From: Palaemon carinicauda
Lineage: Eukaryota; Arthropoda; Malacostraca; Decapoda; Palaemonidae
Length of the DNA stretch: 64,000 bases
Direction: 5' to 3'
NCBI RefSeq assembly: GCF_036898095.1
Contig: NC_090761.1
Coordinates: forward strand, 38,963,500 to 39,027,499
Shown here: piece after piece, positions 21,670 to 31,593 of the stretch
Numbering within the stretch: the first letter of the stretch is position 1
How the letters are laid out: every line of letters begins with the position of its first letter
Program-made: the position numbers and the translations under genes
Notes under the pieces: model-generated
What the model was told of the DNA's origin: nothing
Seen by the model: only the letters and a program-made list of their open reading frames with translations
The model's database searches: none

Positions 21670-22090
21670 GTTGTGGCATTTCGACGCGTTGGCGAGCGAT
21701 GGCGAGCAGCATTCGCAGGTGAGCGATCGCGCGATGGCGAACGCGCGCAGGTGAGCGATCGCGCGCAGCATGCGCAGGTGGGCGATGGCAGGCAGCATGC
21801 GCAGGTGGGCGATCGCGCGATGGGGAGCAGCATCTGCAGGTGAGCGATCGCGCGATGGCGAGCAGCATGCGCAGGTGGGCGATCGCGCGATGGCGAGCAG
21901 CATGCGCAGGTGGGCGATCGCGCGATGGCGAGCAGCATCCGCAGGTGGGCGATCGCGCGATGGCGAGCAGTATCCGCAGGTCGGCGATCGCGCGATGGCG
22001 AGCAGCATGCGCAGATGGGCGATGGCGAGCAGCATGCGCAGGTGGGCGATGGCGAGCAGCATGCGCAGGTGGGCGATGGCGAGCTAGTAG
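21670..22090 (+). repeat. 35-bp CpG-rich minisatellite with GCGATCGC palindromes
   Basis: Units of 35 bp (GCGATCGCGCGATGGCGAGC, then AGCATGCGCAGGTGG) start at 21844 and 21879 and continue. Shortened 27-bp units near 22015-22085 lack the GCGATCGC part. Flanking sequence from about 21440 to 22480 has looser versions of the same motifs (GGCGAGCAG, GTGAACGCTGGCGAGC). The long minus-strand frame across it (to 22102) is a by-product of the repeat, though it could once have been part of gag. Confidence 0.93.
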
Positions 22091-22624
22091 CTGGCAAACC
22101 ATGTTCCTTCAGAAGCTTTGGAGAACGTTGGCGCGCCGGCTGTAACACACGCGGGCGATCTCCGGATCGCCAAGAGACAGGTGATCGCTGACGTGTAGAA
22201 CGCTGTTGAATAGGCGATACTAAAATCGCCTGTGCGCGCTGGCGAGCAGGTGAACGCTGGCGAGCAGGTGATCGCTGGCGAGCTGATGATCGCTGACGAG
22301 CAGAAGGCAACGCGTGGAAGCCTGCACATAGAAGAAGAGTCCTTGACGCAGACCTGAACCGAAGTTCTAGATCGCGAGGGCGAACGTGGGCGCACAGGGC
22401 GCGTAACAGGAACCAACAGGAACAGCAGGGATGATCATCATGAGAGCGCTGACGAACAGGAGAGCGCTGGCGAAAGGAGAGCGCTAGCGATCAGGAAGCG
22501 CTGATGAGCAGGAGAGCACCTGTGCGCTAACCCTGAGCAGGAGCAGGAGAGAACACAGCAGAAGGGCGCACAGGGGAACCCTGACACGCAAGGGAAGAAC
22601 CCCCGTGGGGGGGCAACCCTTTGC

Positions 22625-22760
22625 CCCGAAGGGAACGTTGTCCGTCGGGAGACAGATGTCCATCGGAAGACCGTTGCCTGTCCGCCGGGAGACTGATGTC
22701 CGTTGGAAGACCGTTGTCCGTCGGGAAGACCGTTGCCCGTCGGAAGACGAGATCAGACTG
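22625..22760 (+). repeat. Imperfect ~20-bp repeat of GGGAGAC/GAAGACCGTTG type
   Basis: Variants of TTGTCCGTCGGGAGACAGAT, GTCCATCGGAAGACCGTTGC and GTCCGTCGGGAAGACCGTTG recur about six times. This is the third array within the gag-side half of copy C. Confidence 0.75.
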
Positions 22761-22834
22761 CTGTCCATCTGCACCAAGGCGGAAGATCGAGAAAAAGGAG
22801 TTGTAGGCTGCAAACGGAGATCCAAAAAAGCGCC

Positions 22835-23134
22835 TCAAGCACCCTTATAGGGAGATGAGAGGCCCTTACGACGAGGCGGACGGTGGGCCTTACGGCGAGG
22901 GAGGCCAACAGCAACAGGAGAAACCTCCGAAGAGGAGTCTCTATGAGTGTACTCTCTCGCGAACGAAAGAGAAACACTTCGTAGAAGAGACTGGTCAGCC
23001 AGTGGCCTAAAAGGAGCAATCCTCCGAAGAGGGGCTCCTGCAGTTGCCCAGCCCCTTGAGCGAAACTGCAGGTGTGACCGCTCAGCACCAAGAGCATAGT
23101 CGCACGAAAAAAAGGCAAGAGAAGAACCCCCCAA
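22835..23134 (-). CDS. Short Arg/Ser-rich gag-like ORF of DIRS copy C
   Basis: A minus-strand frame of 99 residues (GAPLRRIAPFRPLADQSLLR, FAREYTHRDSSSEVSP, GLPRRKAHRPPRRKGLSSPY) lies where the beginning of gag would be, between the arrays and the right terminal repeat. The basic, Ser-rich composition suits a gag fragment, but no defining motif is present. The alternative is a chance frame in GC-rich DNA; other frames overlap it. Confidence 0.35.
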   Translation of the reverse strand: MGGSSLAFFSCDYALGAERSHLQFRSRGWATAGAPLRRIAPFRPLADQSLLRSVSLSFAREYTHRDSSSEVSPVAVGLPRRKAHRPPRRKGLSSPYKGA

Positions 23135-23759
23135 GGGGAAAAACTCAAGCCTGGACAGGAAAAACTTCCCTCGGAAGGAAAGTTACCCGCCCAAGGAGGC
23201 AAGCCTCCTGAGAGTTCTAAAATGAACTGGAGAGCTGTCCGTCGTCACAGGATTACTTCCAGTAGAAGGAGACACGCCCCTGACGAAAATACAAGGGGGG
23301 AGGCAGCAACAGCCGAATCCCCAGGCCTCAACAAGACAGCTCACACCGTTGCCATATTACAGAAACGAACTAGATTGGTAACTGTAAAAAAATAAAAATC
23401 ATTAGTACACATTCATTCCCCTGGGAAGGCTCCGAAGAGGAATCCCGAGGGAAAGGAAACAAGAATTACACAACAGGCACGTGCCCTCACAACCACTTAC
23501 ACTCACGGAAGGAGAGCGGTAACCAAAACAGAATTATAACAATTATAATTATGAAACTATGTAATTATGTAATTTAAAAAAGAATGAACACTAAAGAAAG
23601 AACAAAAACCTCGAAAGGAATCGTTCTACAAGCTGAAAAATTAACAACTACAATTAGATTCATAAACTAATTGAGACAAACGTACGGCGTAGCAACCCCC
23701 CCACATGGAAAGGAAGCTACAAGGGGGTAGTAACACGTAGTAAAAGGGTGAACGACCTC

Positions 23760-23785
23760 AAGAGAGAGAGAGAGAGAGAGAGAGA
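23760..23785. repeat. (GA)n microsatellite
   Basis: About 13 GA units inside the 5' non-coding part of DIRS copy C. Confidence 0.95.
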
Positions 23786-24074
23786 AAGACCGAAGTCAAA
23801 CTCGATCGCCACCCAAAAAATTACGCCGTGGTGGCCTAACTGCCGAGGACTCCACGTAGATATCGTACACTACACACACAACTCTGAAAAGGAAACTTAC
23901 TGATTTCTATACTCAAATATATATACAAACATGAAAACATGTTTACATATATATTGAGTAAAAGAAAAGTAAGCGATTAAGTAAGGACAAAACAAACAAT
24001 GGCTGCCAAGAGAGGACCAAGACAGAGACGTCTGTCACAGTCCGAGCCAAAAGTGAAAGTGAGCATTCATCTGT

Positions 24075-24238
24075 GTGTGAGGGGGGGGAGGGGTAGCTAG
24101 CTACCACTCCCCTACCCCCTGCTAACTAGCGCGGGGGTAATACACCCTCGTTAAATTCTAATGGCTCACCATTTCAGCTGCGCTAAAAGGTAAACCCAAT
24201 GTAAATAGCGTGGTTTGTATTTCGGTTACGGAACAAAT
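24075..24238. repeat. Right inverted terminal repeat of copy C
   Basis: The reverse complement of GTAGCTAGCTACCACTCCCC ... AAAGGTAAACCCAATGTAAA matches 16508-16660 almost base for base. The outermost bases (GGTTTGTATTTCGGTTACGG) also recur inverted in the ICR at 16772-16800. Confidence 0.9.
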
Positions 24239-24285
24239 ATATTTCCTATAATGAGCAAAAGGGTTTGTTTTTAGAGACAGAACAA
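24239..24285. repeat. Outer right terminus of DIRS copy B, beyond nested copy C
   Basis: TTCCTATAATGAGCAAAAGG followed by GTTTGTTTTT continues what 16460 breaks off. Compared with the reverse complement of 9190-9235, the spliced-together sequence aligns with few differences. This supports C having inserted inside the right terminal repeat of B. Confidence 0.65.
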
Positions 24286-24710
24286 CAAGAAAGTAACACC
24301 ACAAATTTCAGCGCATTTCATTCTTTAAGCATACATGTTATTTTCCATAGGTCATACTGTATTCAACAGGTAAATTCAAATTACTTATCTTGTACTATGC
24401 TTTAAGGATACAGAGAAGAGCAGCCTATTCAGCAAATCAAAAGTAACTGGCTAAGGTAACTGGAAATTATTTCACAAATAAGAATAAATTCAATATTTTT
24501 AAAATGGTAAATTACCTATGCTTTGTAACTTAGCAACAGCACCTAACTGTCATATAATTTAATACTTTCAAAGTTTGCTGGATATTAATCAATAAAAACA
24601 ATGGTATTCTATGTTGCCTTCTCCCTTCAAACACTAACTTTCAACTCTCTTGAGTATGGTAATTCTGGTATTCATACAATAATGAGCCCTCCATAAACAA
24701 AATCATAACA
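24286..24710. other. AT-rich sequence without recognised feature
   Basis: I see no gene or repeat that I can support here. Confidence 0.5.
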
Positions 24711-25115
24711 CTTTTCCACTTTCCTCTTGGTGAGGGTAGAAGAGACTCTTTAGCTATGGTAAGCAGCTCTTCTAGGAGAAGGACACTCCAAAATCAAACC
24801 ATTGTTCTCTAGTCTTGGGTAGTGCCACAGCCTCTGTACCATGGTCTTGCACTGTCTTGGGTAGAGTTCTCTTGCTTGAGAGTACACTCGAGCATGGTAT
24901 TCTATATTATTTCTCTTCCCCTTTAATTTCTTAATGTTTTTATAGTTTATATATGAAATATTTATTTCAATGTTACTCTTAAAATATTTTATTTTCCATG
25001 TTTCCTTTCCTCACAGGGCTTTTTTCCCTGTTGGAGCCCCTGGGCTTACAGTATCCTGCTTTTCTAACTAAGGTTGCAGATTAGCAAGTAGTACTAATAA
25101 CAGTAATAAGTGAAC
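24711..25115 (+). repeat. Repeat E, copy 1 (5'-truncated, uninterrupted)
   Basis: This is an interspersed repeat shared with 30420-30702 plus 38783-38905 and, inverted, with 63015-63185. Marker phrases are GGGTAGAAGAGACTCTTTAG, CCTCTGTACCATGGTCTT, TATAGTTTATATA and, near the end, CCCTGTTGGAGCCCCTGGGC with a tail of AGTAGTAATAACAGTAATAA. The A/T trinucleotide tail suggests the 3' end of a non-LTR retrotransposon or a SINE mobilised by one. No coding sequence was seen. Confidence 0.85.
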
Positions 25116-25875
25116 TAGCCTAACCAGTCTAGGTTCAAGGAGACTTCCTTAGTTTTTCCTTTATTTCAGAATGATTTGTGCCTCTGGAGGCACATGTTTG
25201 AAACTAGGCCTGAAATGGGTAAATAACATCCTTATCAACCAATAACAAACTATTTGCCAATTAGGTATTATTTACTACATACTTAATCTTACAAAAGTTA
25301 TACAACACTTCCATTTGTGCATTGAGGTTATTGTCACCTTATACCTAAGCCTGTTGTTACAATTTTACTGTCAAGAAGATAGATTCTACTAATGAAAATA
25401 AAGTATCAAATTGGGAATTCTATATAATTTTGGTCATATAGCCAGGAGCTTGGCCGAAGAGACTATTCAAAAGGGACAGTTGCAGTGTTGATTTTCCACT
25501 GGAACCACTTGTTAGAGGTAACGGCTTAATATTGGGGGATGTATATAGAAACCATTGAGGGGGCTTTAATAAGGTCAGGTTAGGATAAAGAAATATCCAG
25601 TATGGTTTGAAACCTCAGATATATTGTATGATTTCTTTATAAGTTTGGTTAGGTTAGGTTATGTTAGAGTAGTTCAGGTTAGAATAAAATAGGTGAGATT
25701 AGGGTGGGATAGGCGTAGTTAAGATGTTACAACTTACTTTTTGAACTCTGACCTAACCTCTAACAAATTCTAAAAACCTCTTAGCAATAAGGTTGGGTTA
25801 GGTTAGGGTTTGTTAGGGTATGACTGTACAACGTATCCCTTTATGGTACTTTCTGTAATTTTGATCTGGTTATTT
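25116..25875. other. Unannotated stretch with TTAGG-like motifs
   Basis: No gene was recognised. At 25640-25700 and 25785-25825, GGTTAGGTTAGGTT-type motifs occur in short irregular runs, similar to the arthropod telomere motif but too short and degenerate to be a telomeric array. Confidence 0.5.
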
Positions 25876-26416
25876 GAAAAAACATGCAGGGTAAAATTAC
25901 GGTAGAGTCCCATCCAGCGCCATTGCCAGTACATAAAAGCTTAATGGTTTTTTTTTTTTTTCGCGAGCGAAGTGAGCCCAAGGCAAAGCAATAACTATTA
26001 CTCTATTGAAATATTGGTATTATTTTATTTATGGACATTAATAATGTAGCGTATTTTAACTTAGTTCTCTATGTTAAGGAAGTCTTTTGTAGTATTTCTG
26101 TGTAATATTATCAGTCGCAAAAGCTTAGTTCTTTATATATTTATATATATATTTGGTTAATGTCTAGGAGAGGGCCGCATGAAGATATCAGTGATATTCA
26201 ATGAATTTTTACTAGAATGTGTAGGAATGTATGTAAATAGTGGTATACGAGTGAGATACTTTAGTGAAATTCGATAACAGTCAAAATATCAACGATCAAA
26301 CTCACACTACTCATGTCTTCCTCCCAGATTTTTCTTAAGTCTGTTGTTATTGTTGACTGTGTCTTGTTTTTGCTCAAATGAGCCCTGTAACCACTATAAT
26401 CCGCAGACAAATTAGT

Positions 26417-26500
26417 CCACTATGACGTCTTACACGTTTGGCCAATCACAGCGCCTATCCACTATGACGTCTTACAGGTTTGGCCAATCACAGCGCGACA
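26417..26500 (+). promoter_or_regulatory. Duplicated CRE-like and CCAAT block upstream of an ORF
   Basis: A 42-bp unit occurs twice in tandem (26417-26458 and 26459-26500). Each copy has TATGACGTCTTACA (TGACGTC, a CREB/ATF-type half-palindrome) and TTTGGCCAATCACAGCGC (a CCAAT box). The second copy ends about 40 bp before ATG at 26541. The combination and spacing look like a core promoter, but function is inferred from motifs only. Confidence 0.55.
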
Positions 26501-26540
26501 ATATATTATCTTACCCAGGCATTTCATTTCGTTCTTAGAC

Positions 26541-26780
26541 ATGGAGGCCATAGCAAGCACGTCAACTAATATTGCACAAGAAGTTGAAATTCCATCTTCT
26601 TGTCCTGACTGTTTCCTAACTTACAATGAATTTGTTGTAACTTATTCGGGGAATATTGAAAAACTAGTGGATCTGTGCCAGAGACACAATTTAATTTTAC
26701 AAAATAAAAATTGTCCTGCATGTCAAGGAACCTTCGCAGCGGCTTCACGTTTTCCTCAAAGCAGCAGCACATCTTTATGA
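26541..26780 (+). CDS. Small Cys-pair protein in element F, function unknown
   Basis: A 79-residue frame starts at the first ATG below the duplicated CCAAT block. It has two Cys pairs (SSCPDC at residues 20-25 and NCPACQ at 57-62) with LVDLCQRHNLILQNKNCPAC in the second half. A CxxC spacing of this kind resembles the N-terminal zinc-ribbon area of IS1595/ISXO2-like transposases domesticated or mobilised in invertebrates; this is a weak resemblance and no catalytic domain follows. A GTAAGC donor-like site lies at 26794, shortly after the stop, so the real transcript may be spliced and the C-terminus may differ. Confidence 0.4.
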   Translation: MEAIASTSTNIAQEVEIPSSCPDCFLTYNEFVVTYSGNIEKLVDLCQRHNLILQNKNCPACQGTFAAASRFPQSSSTSL

Positions 26781-26889
26781 ACCAACAGTTTAAGGTAAGC
26801 TTCATTAATTCATAGAGTACTGTATATTATAATGGTGATAGTATAATGATGTATACAGCAGTACCATCACTTTGGATTTGGTTTGATGG

Positions 26890-27170
26890 ATGTGTTAGGT
26901 AGTGGCCGTAAGGGGGGGTCGCAGGGGCTAGGCCTAGGTAGGGGTACAGGGCCCTAGGTTAGGTGGTTGTATTAGGTTCGGTAGTGCCCCAAAAATCACT
27001 GTGGCCTTGAGGGGGGGTCACCCCCCTCCCCCGGTAGGCCTAGGTAAGGGTACAGGGCCCCTAGGCTAGGTTAGGTGGGTTTATTAGGTTTGGTAGTGCC
27101 CTGAAAATCACTGTGGCCTTAAGGGGGGGTTGCAGGGGGGCGGAGCCCCCCTCCCGGTAGGGCTAGGTAG
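26890..27170 (+). repeat. GC-rich tandem repeat, period about 113 bp
   Basis: AAAATCACTGTGGCCTT followed by a G-run occurs at 26993 and 27106, each preceded by GTACAGGGCCC and TTAGGTGG. A third, partial unit begins near 26890. Long G runs face C runs (GGGGGGGTCACCCCCCTCCC), so hairpins are possible. Confidence 0.75.
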
Positions 27171-27967
27171 AGGTATTGTAGTAGTAGGTTTATGCTTACA
27201 TTTGTGTGTAAGAGTTAAGTCCTAGTTTCTTTTTTATTCATTTCCTCATGTTTCTATGCAATGTGCAACTGTAATCTGGTCGTTTTTTGCCGTTTTTCGT
27301 CGTTAATACTTGAAAAACGGGTGAGGCCTTCTCCTAGACATTTACCATATTTTTATATATTTGAGTGTTATATTTTGTTTTTTCCTCCATTTTGCCCTGT
27401 TTTTACCTACTTTGTCTCTCCCACCCAAACCCAGCTTCCCAAGGAGGTTCCCCCAGATTGTTATCTATAGGGGGAGGGGTGGTGGAAGGATAAGTATTCA
27501 TTTGCGATGGAAATAAACCTCAAAATCATTCAAATCACATCATAATACAACAGAAAGACCTATATTTTATGTTGAAAGCAATTAATGTCCATAATTAAAA
27601 AATACCGAAATATTACCAAAATCTAATGCTTTTTACTCCACTGTGAGCTCGCTTCGCTTATCAAAAAAAAAAAATAATCTAGCTCTGGGGTGTATGTATG
27701 ACAGCAGCCACCTGCATGTATAACTAGGACTAACTTTGAATACGGAAGTGTAAGGGGGGTTGTAGAGGGGCGTTAGCCGCCCCCCGTTAGGTATGTAGGT
27801 AAGAACACAGCTCGTAGGTTAGGTTAGGGGGAAAGTTTATGTTTGTTTTTAAATCAACACATGAGGAACTGGCTGCTGTTATACAAAGGCTTCCTAGCTC
27901 CTATGTATAGGAAAACAGTAATGGCGCTGGGTGGGACTCTACCGTAACATTACCGCATGCAGTTTTT

Positions 27968-30173
27968 GGCACATATTCAGCCAAAAGATAGCAGACAGCT
28001 TGTGCAACTCTTACACAGTTTAAAAGCCCCTTCCCTCTTGAAGCTTTGGCCTAGGCCAAACCTGCATATAAATACTGATCTACACAGCCTCTGTAAGAAA
28101 CGTTAACATACAAGATTAAACTATGCCTCACTTTTTCATTAGGGAAGGAAAGCAAAATTATGCTATTGCAGCTTACTAATCTTTTAACAAATGAATGGCG
28201 TAGGCCTAGGCCCATGCAACACAAGTAGTTATTGTTGTTCTTTCTACAGTATACAGACAGATAAAAAAAACGCATTGGTACTATACTTGTATAAACAATT
28301 AGATGGCAAAACACGACAGATGTATCCCCTTTACAGACGTGCCTACAGTAGGCCTGTAGGTCTAAGTTGTCAGTCACTGTCTCAAGAAAAACTTAAACGT
28401 TTGCAAACGACGAACTTGTCTCCTCGAGTCCTCGGGTACGATTGTCTGTTAGATTAAGACCTTTCCATAAGTCTTAGTCTTTTTATCAAAGCTACAACCT
28501 TTAATATTAAAGTTTGAACTATAAACACCGTACCTTATTTACGATTAAAGAACAGCGAAAATTACTTTAATTATTTTTGCTGTTGTTTTTTTCTCAAAAT
28601 CTGCTTTGCTGTAGTAGTACTACTGGATTCGTAAGGTTTGTTACTTCGAAACGCCCTCCTCCTCTGGTTGCGGGAAAGTCAACAAGTTTCAAGTTTGTTA
28701 AATTTGTTTTTTCTTTATTCAGTGTGATGATTTAACAGTGGTGGTTAAAAGTTGGCAATTTTGGTGTGATGGTAAGTTTAATTTTATTCCAGTGGTTATC
28801 ACACAGTGTCCAATTGTATGTTTTTAATATCCAGTGGTAATAACATAGGCCGACTAAAGACTTTCCGAATCTGTAATTTAGACTTTTTAGCCTCTAAATT
28901 TGTGACGTCTATGAGGATTATCTTTGATAGAGCTGTTACAAGTATGCTTGAAAAGTGAATAATGTGGGCAGAGTGAGATAGTGGGATAGACCTAATAATG
29001 CTTTCAGGACATGTTCAGTCAGAAGTCACTTGGGCTTAGGTCTGTTAATCTAAGGTACAACGAGTCAGTGAAACTATTTCTCATCCCATAATGGTCTAAG
29101 TTATAGCCAGAACATTAGCCTAGGGTTGAATTATAATTGCTGTAGCTTAAGGGTAGTAGACCCTTTTAACCAGGAATTAGGCATACAAACTCTATTTAGG
29201 TGTCTTGGTTATACGACCAGGGCTAGGCTTGTTGGTGTCTACTGTTACGGTAAAACCTAACCTAATTTGGGTTATAATTTTGGGTATTATTATAGAGTTG
29301 AATTGCACACCCGAGAAAAAGCCAGTCAATTAATAATTACTATTAGTTTGGTGGAACAACTATCCAACATCCGCATAAATACGCTTAATTAAGTGTGGAT
29401 GAAGACGAACACAGTTAGCAAGAATTCTTATTCTATATGTGAGTGACAGGGCAGATGATTCAGTGACCTGCACTCATGCCCATGGTAGGCTACTTATGAT
29501 GTACTATTTGCTTCTAGCATTTTTCTTACATTGTTATTTATGTTTGGTGTTGCAATATTGCTTTGGAATATATACTGTGGTTAATTTGCATTCCTTAAAA
29601 TGTTCTGTAAGATTTAATTGTTCTCAATTTAAACTTTCATTGTAGTTCATTGGTTTGAATTTAATCAGTACTATATGGATGTGACCTAATGTATGCAGTA
29701 GTTTTTATTTAATTTTGTTGAATATGAAAGCAAACTCACCGTGCTTTTGATATAGCAGATGTAATTTTGGGTCTAAAGGGAATCTGAATGATCAGATTTT
29801 CAGTTGTATATTGTCATTTTCATTACATCTAGTAAGGGCCCAATGGCAGTGATGAAGCATTTATTTTTAGGTTATTAAGATTATTATTATTATGGTATTT
29901 GTTTACAAGAGCACGCTCTTCATTTACTCCAAAATTATGCAGTCCTCTAGCTCTCCTCTTATTGTACAGTAATTAGAAAGTTCTTTAAATAGGGGGGAAG
30001 CAAAAAATGTCAAGATATGTTGAGCAAAAGGGGAGGGGTTGTAAAAAAAACTAACTTGGTTTCCTCTCTAAACGACCTAGAACTAAGATAATCAACCTAA
30101 CAAAAGTTCATGACGCCAGCGTACATAAACAAGTTGGTGATGCCAGCGTACATTTGTAGGTACAGTACTAGGT
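27968..30173. other. 2.2 kb AT-rich sequence without recognised gene
   Basis: Only short chance frames are visible. A 32-bp near-duplication (GACGCCAGCGTACAT / GATGCCAGCGTACAT) sits at 30109-30152. I see no exon, RNA gene or element end that I can support. Confidence 0.5.
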
Positions 30174-30702
30174 TGGCCAGGGCACCAGCCACCCATTGAG
30201 ATACTACCGCTAGAGAGTTATGGGGTCTTTTGACTGGCCAGACACTTCTACATTGGATCCTTCTTTCTGGTTATGGTTAATTTTCCCTTTGCCTACACAT
30301 ACACACATATTGAATAGTCTGGCCTATTCTTTACATATTCTCTTCTGTCCTCATACACCTGACAGCACTGAATTTACCAAACAATTCTTCTTCACCCAAG
30401 GGGTTACCTCACTGTAATTGTTCAGTGGCTTCTTTCCTCTTGCTAAGGGTAGAAGAGACTCTTTAGTTATGGTCAGCAACTCTACTAGGAAAAGAACACT
30501 CCAAAATCCAACCATTGTTTTCTAATTTCGGGTAGTGCGATAGCCTCTGTACCATGGTCTTCCAATGTCTTTGGTTAGAGTTCTCTTACTTGAGGGTACA
30601 CTCGGGCATTCTGTTCTGTCTTGTTTCTCTTCCTCTTGTTTTGTTAATTTTTTTATAGTTTATATAGGGGATATTTATTTTAATGTTTTTACTCTTCTTA
30701 AA
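30174..30702 (+). repeat. Repeat E, copy 2, left part (longest 5' extent)
   Basis: GGCCAGGGCACCAGCCACCC starts the longest version seen here. It continues through the marker phrases shared with 24711-25000 and is cut at TCTTCTTAAAA by DIRS element D. The remaining tail is at 38783-38905. Confidence 0.82.
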
Positions 30703-31042
30703 AAAGGGATTTTGACGAAGGAAAAATCTACTTCTGGGGGAGAGACCTGTGCCGCCCAGTTAAATGCTCCTTTTGCATCATTTCTAAGGTATATAACTGC
30801 TATGAATTACCAGAGAAAAAAGTTGCATAGGAATGCCAGGGTTGAACCCAGCTCGCTCACCTATAAGGTGTCGGTATAATACTGGGGCGTGATAAATCAC
30901 AACCAGAGGTCTCACGCCATTTAGATATCTCCTCCTCAATATCCCCGTTACAGCGAGTTGCCGTTCAACACCCACCACTGAAAGCTACTACCACCATCTC
31001 AACCCATGCCAATGACGTCACTCCTCATAGCACCCAAGTTTG
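30703..31042. repeat. Left inverted terminal repeat of D
   Basis: The reverse complement of this segment returns at 38478-38782 with few differences (for example TTATACCGACACCTTATAGG in both). It contains a perfect TGACGTCA palindrome at 31013-31020, which is altered in the right copy. Confidence 0.93.
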
Positions 31043-31078
31043 GGCCCATTCTGGGAGGGAAGTAGAGGGAGGGTTCAC

Positions 31079-31165
31079 TGGGCGGCACAGGTCTCTCGCC
31101 CAGAAATAGATTTTTCCTTCATCAAAATCCCTTTTCTGGGCTCCACCTGTGCCGCTCCGTGAAAT
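31079..31165. repeat. Internal complementary region of D (circle-junction sequence)
   Basis: CTGGGCGGCACAGGTCTCTC ... TCATCAAAATCCC is the complement of the left outer end, and it is followed directly by TTTTCTGGGCTCCACCTGTG, the complement of the right outer end. The junction of the two element ends falls at about 31132, in an A/T run shared by both ends. Confidence 0.92.
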
Positions 31166-31593
31166 GGTACAAGAGAAATGGTCCCAAAACTTGGAACTAA
31201 TACCTGAGGGGAAAGTAAATTAAAGTCAAAATAACAAAAAACATGGTTTAATTCAAAAGTAAACAGGAAATACTAAGAATTCCAGTGAATGAACACTTCC
31301 TTAACATAAAGGATGGATGGGTAAGTAACAAATGCAGCAAAAAATTCCAAACTATGGAATGACAAAGTGAATGCAAGGTAAAATAATAAACTGCAAGAAT
31401 AATTGATATAATTTACAATCCTGAGAGTAAAAACAACAAAGATCAACTCGTGGGAGAGAAAGGCTATTAACAGACATGATAAAATAAAAATGCACCATAA
31501 GGGTGTAGCTCAGGTAAAAAACAAAACCAAAACTAAAGTAGGGACAATGAGTAAGGCAGGTAGGAGGAAGGAGGATAAAGCAAGACATTGTGA

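Larger units (their letters stand above)
16461..24238 (-). mobile_element. DIRS1-like retrotransposon copy C, nested in copy B
   Basis: This 7.78-kb copy has well-preserved inverted ends. The right end (24075-24238) is almost the exact reverse complement of 16505-16665, and an ICR lies at 16713-16815. On the minus strand it holds recombinase (17290-17960), connecting and RNase H sequence (18134-19110), the C-terminal part of reverse transcriptase (19110-19335), a 5S-like insert, and a long gag-side region with CpG-rich tandem arrays (20880-22760). Coding parts are frameshifted throughout. Good ends and poor coding sequence suggest a copy that could be moved in trans, or one that decayed mainly by indels. 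Confidence 0.85.
25876..27967. mobile_element. 2.09-kb terminal-inverted-repeat element (element F)
   Basis: GGTAGAGTCCCATCCAGCGC at 25901 is mirrored by GCGCTGGGTGGGACTCTACC at 27924, within longer imperfect arms (25876-25930 and 27911-27967). Inside these, a poly-T/poly-A run is followed by a second pair of inverted segments (25963-26050 against 27580-27665: GCGAAGTGAGC and GTATTATTTTATTTATGGACATTAA). The centre carries a promoter-like duplication, a short ORF and a GC-rich tandem repeat. No complete transposase is present, so this looks like a non-autonomous DNA element of unknown family. Confidence 0.7.

Noticed and set aside
21844..21979. GCGATCGC repeats as the cyanobacterial HIP1 motif, suggesting bacterial contamination
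   Set aside because: The octamer occurs in a strict 35-bp array inside a eukaryotic retrotransposon with flanking eukaryotic repeats; no bacterial gene is nearby.
21670..22090. CRISPR-like array
   Set aside because: Units are contiguous minisatellite repeats without unique spacers.
20531..22102. A 523-residue open frame on the minus strand, Arg/His/Ala-rich
   Set aside because: It spans the 23-bp and 35-bp arrays, whose periods and GC content keep several frames open on both strands. The protein is a direct translation of the arrays and has no independent motif.
25640..25830. TTAGG telomeric repeat
   Set aside because: Only short, irregular GGTTAGGTT-type runs are present, with no continuous array and no polarity expected of an interstitial telomere.
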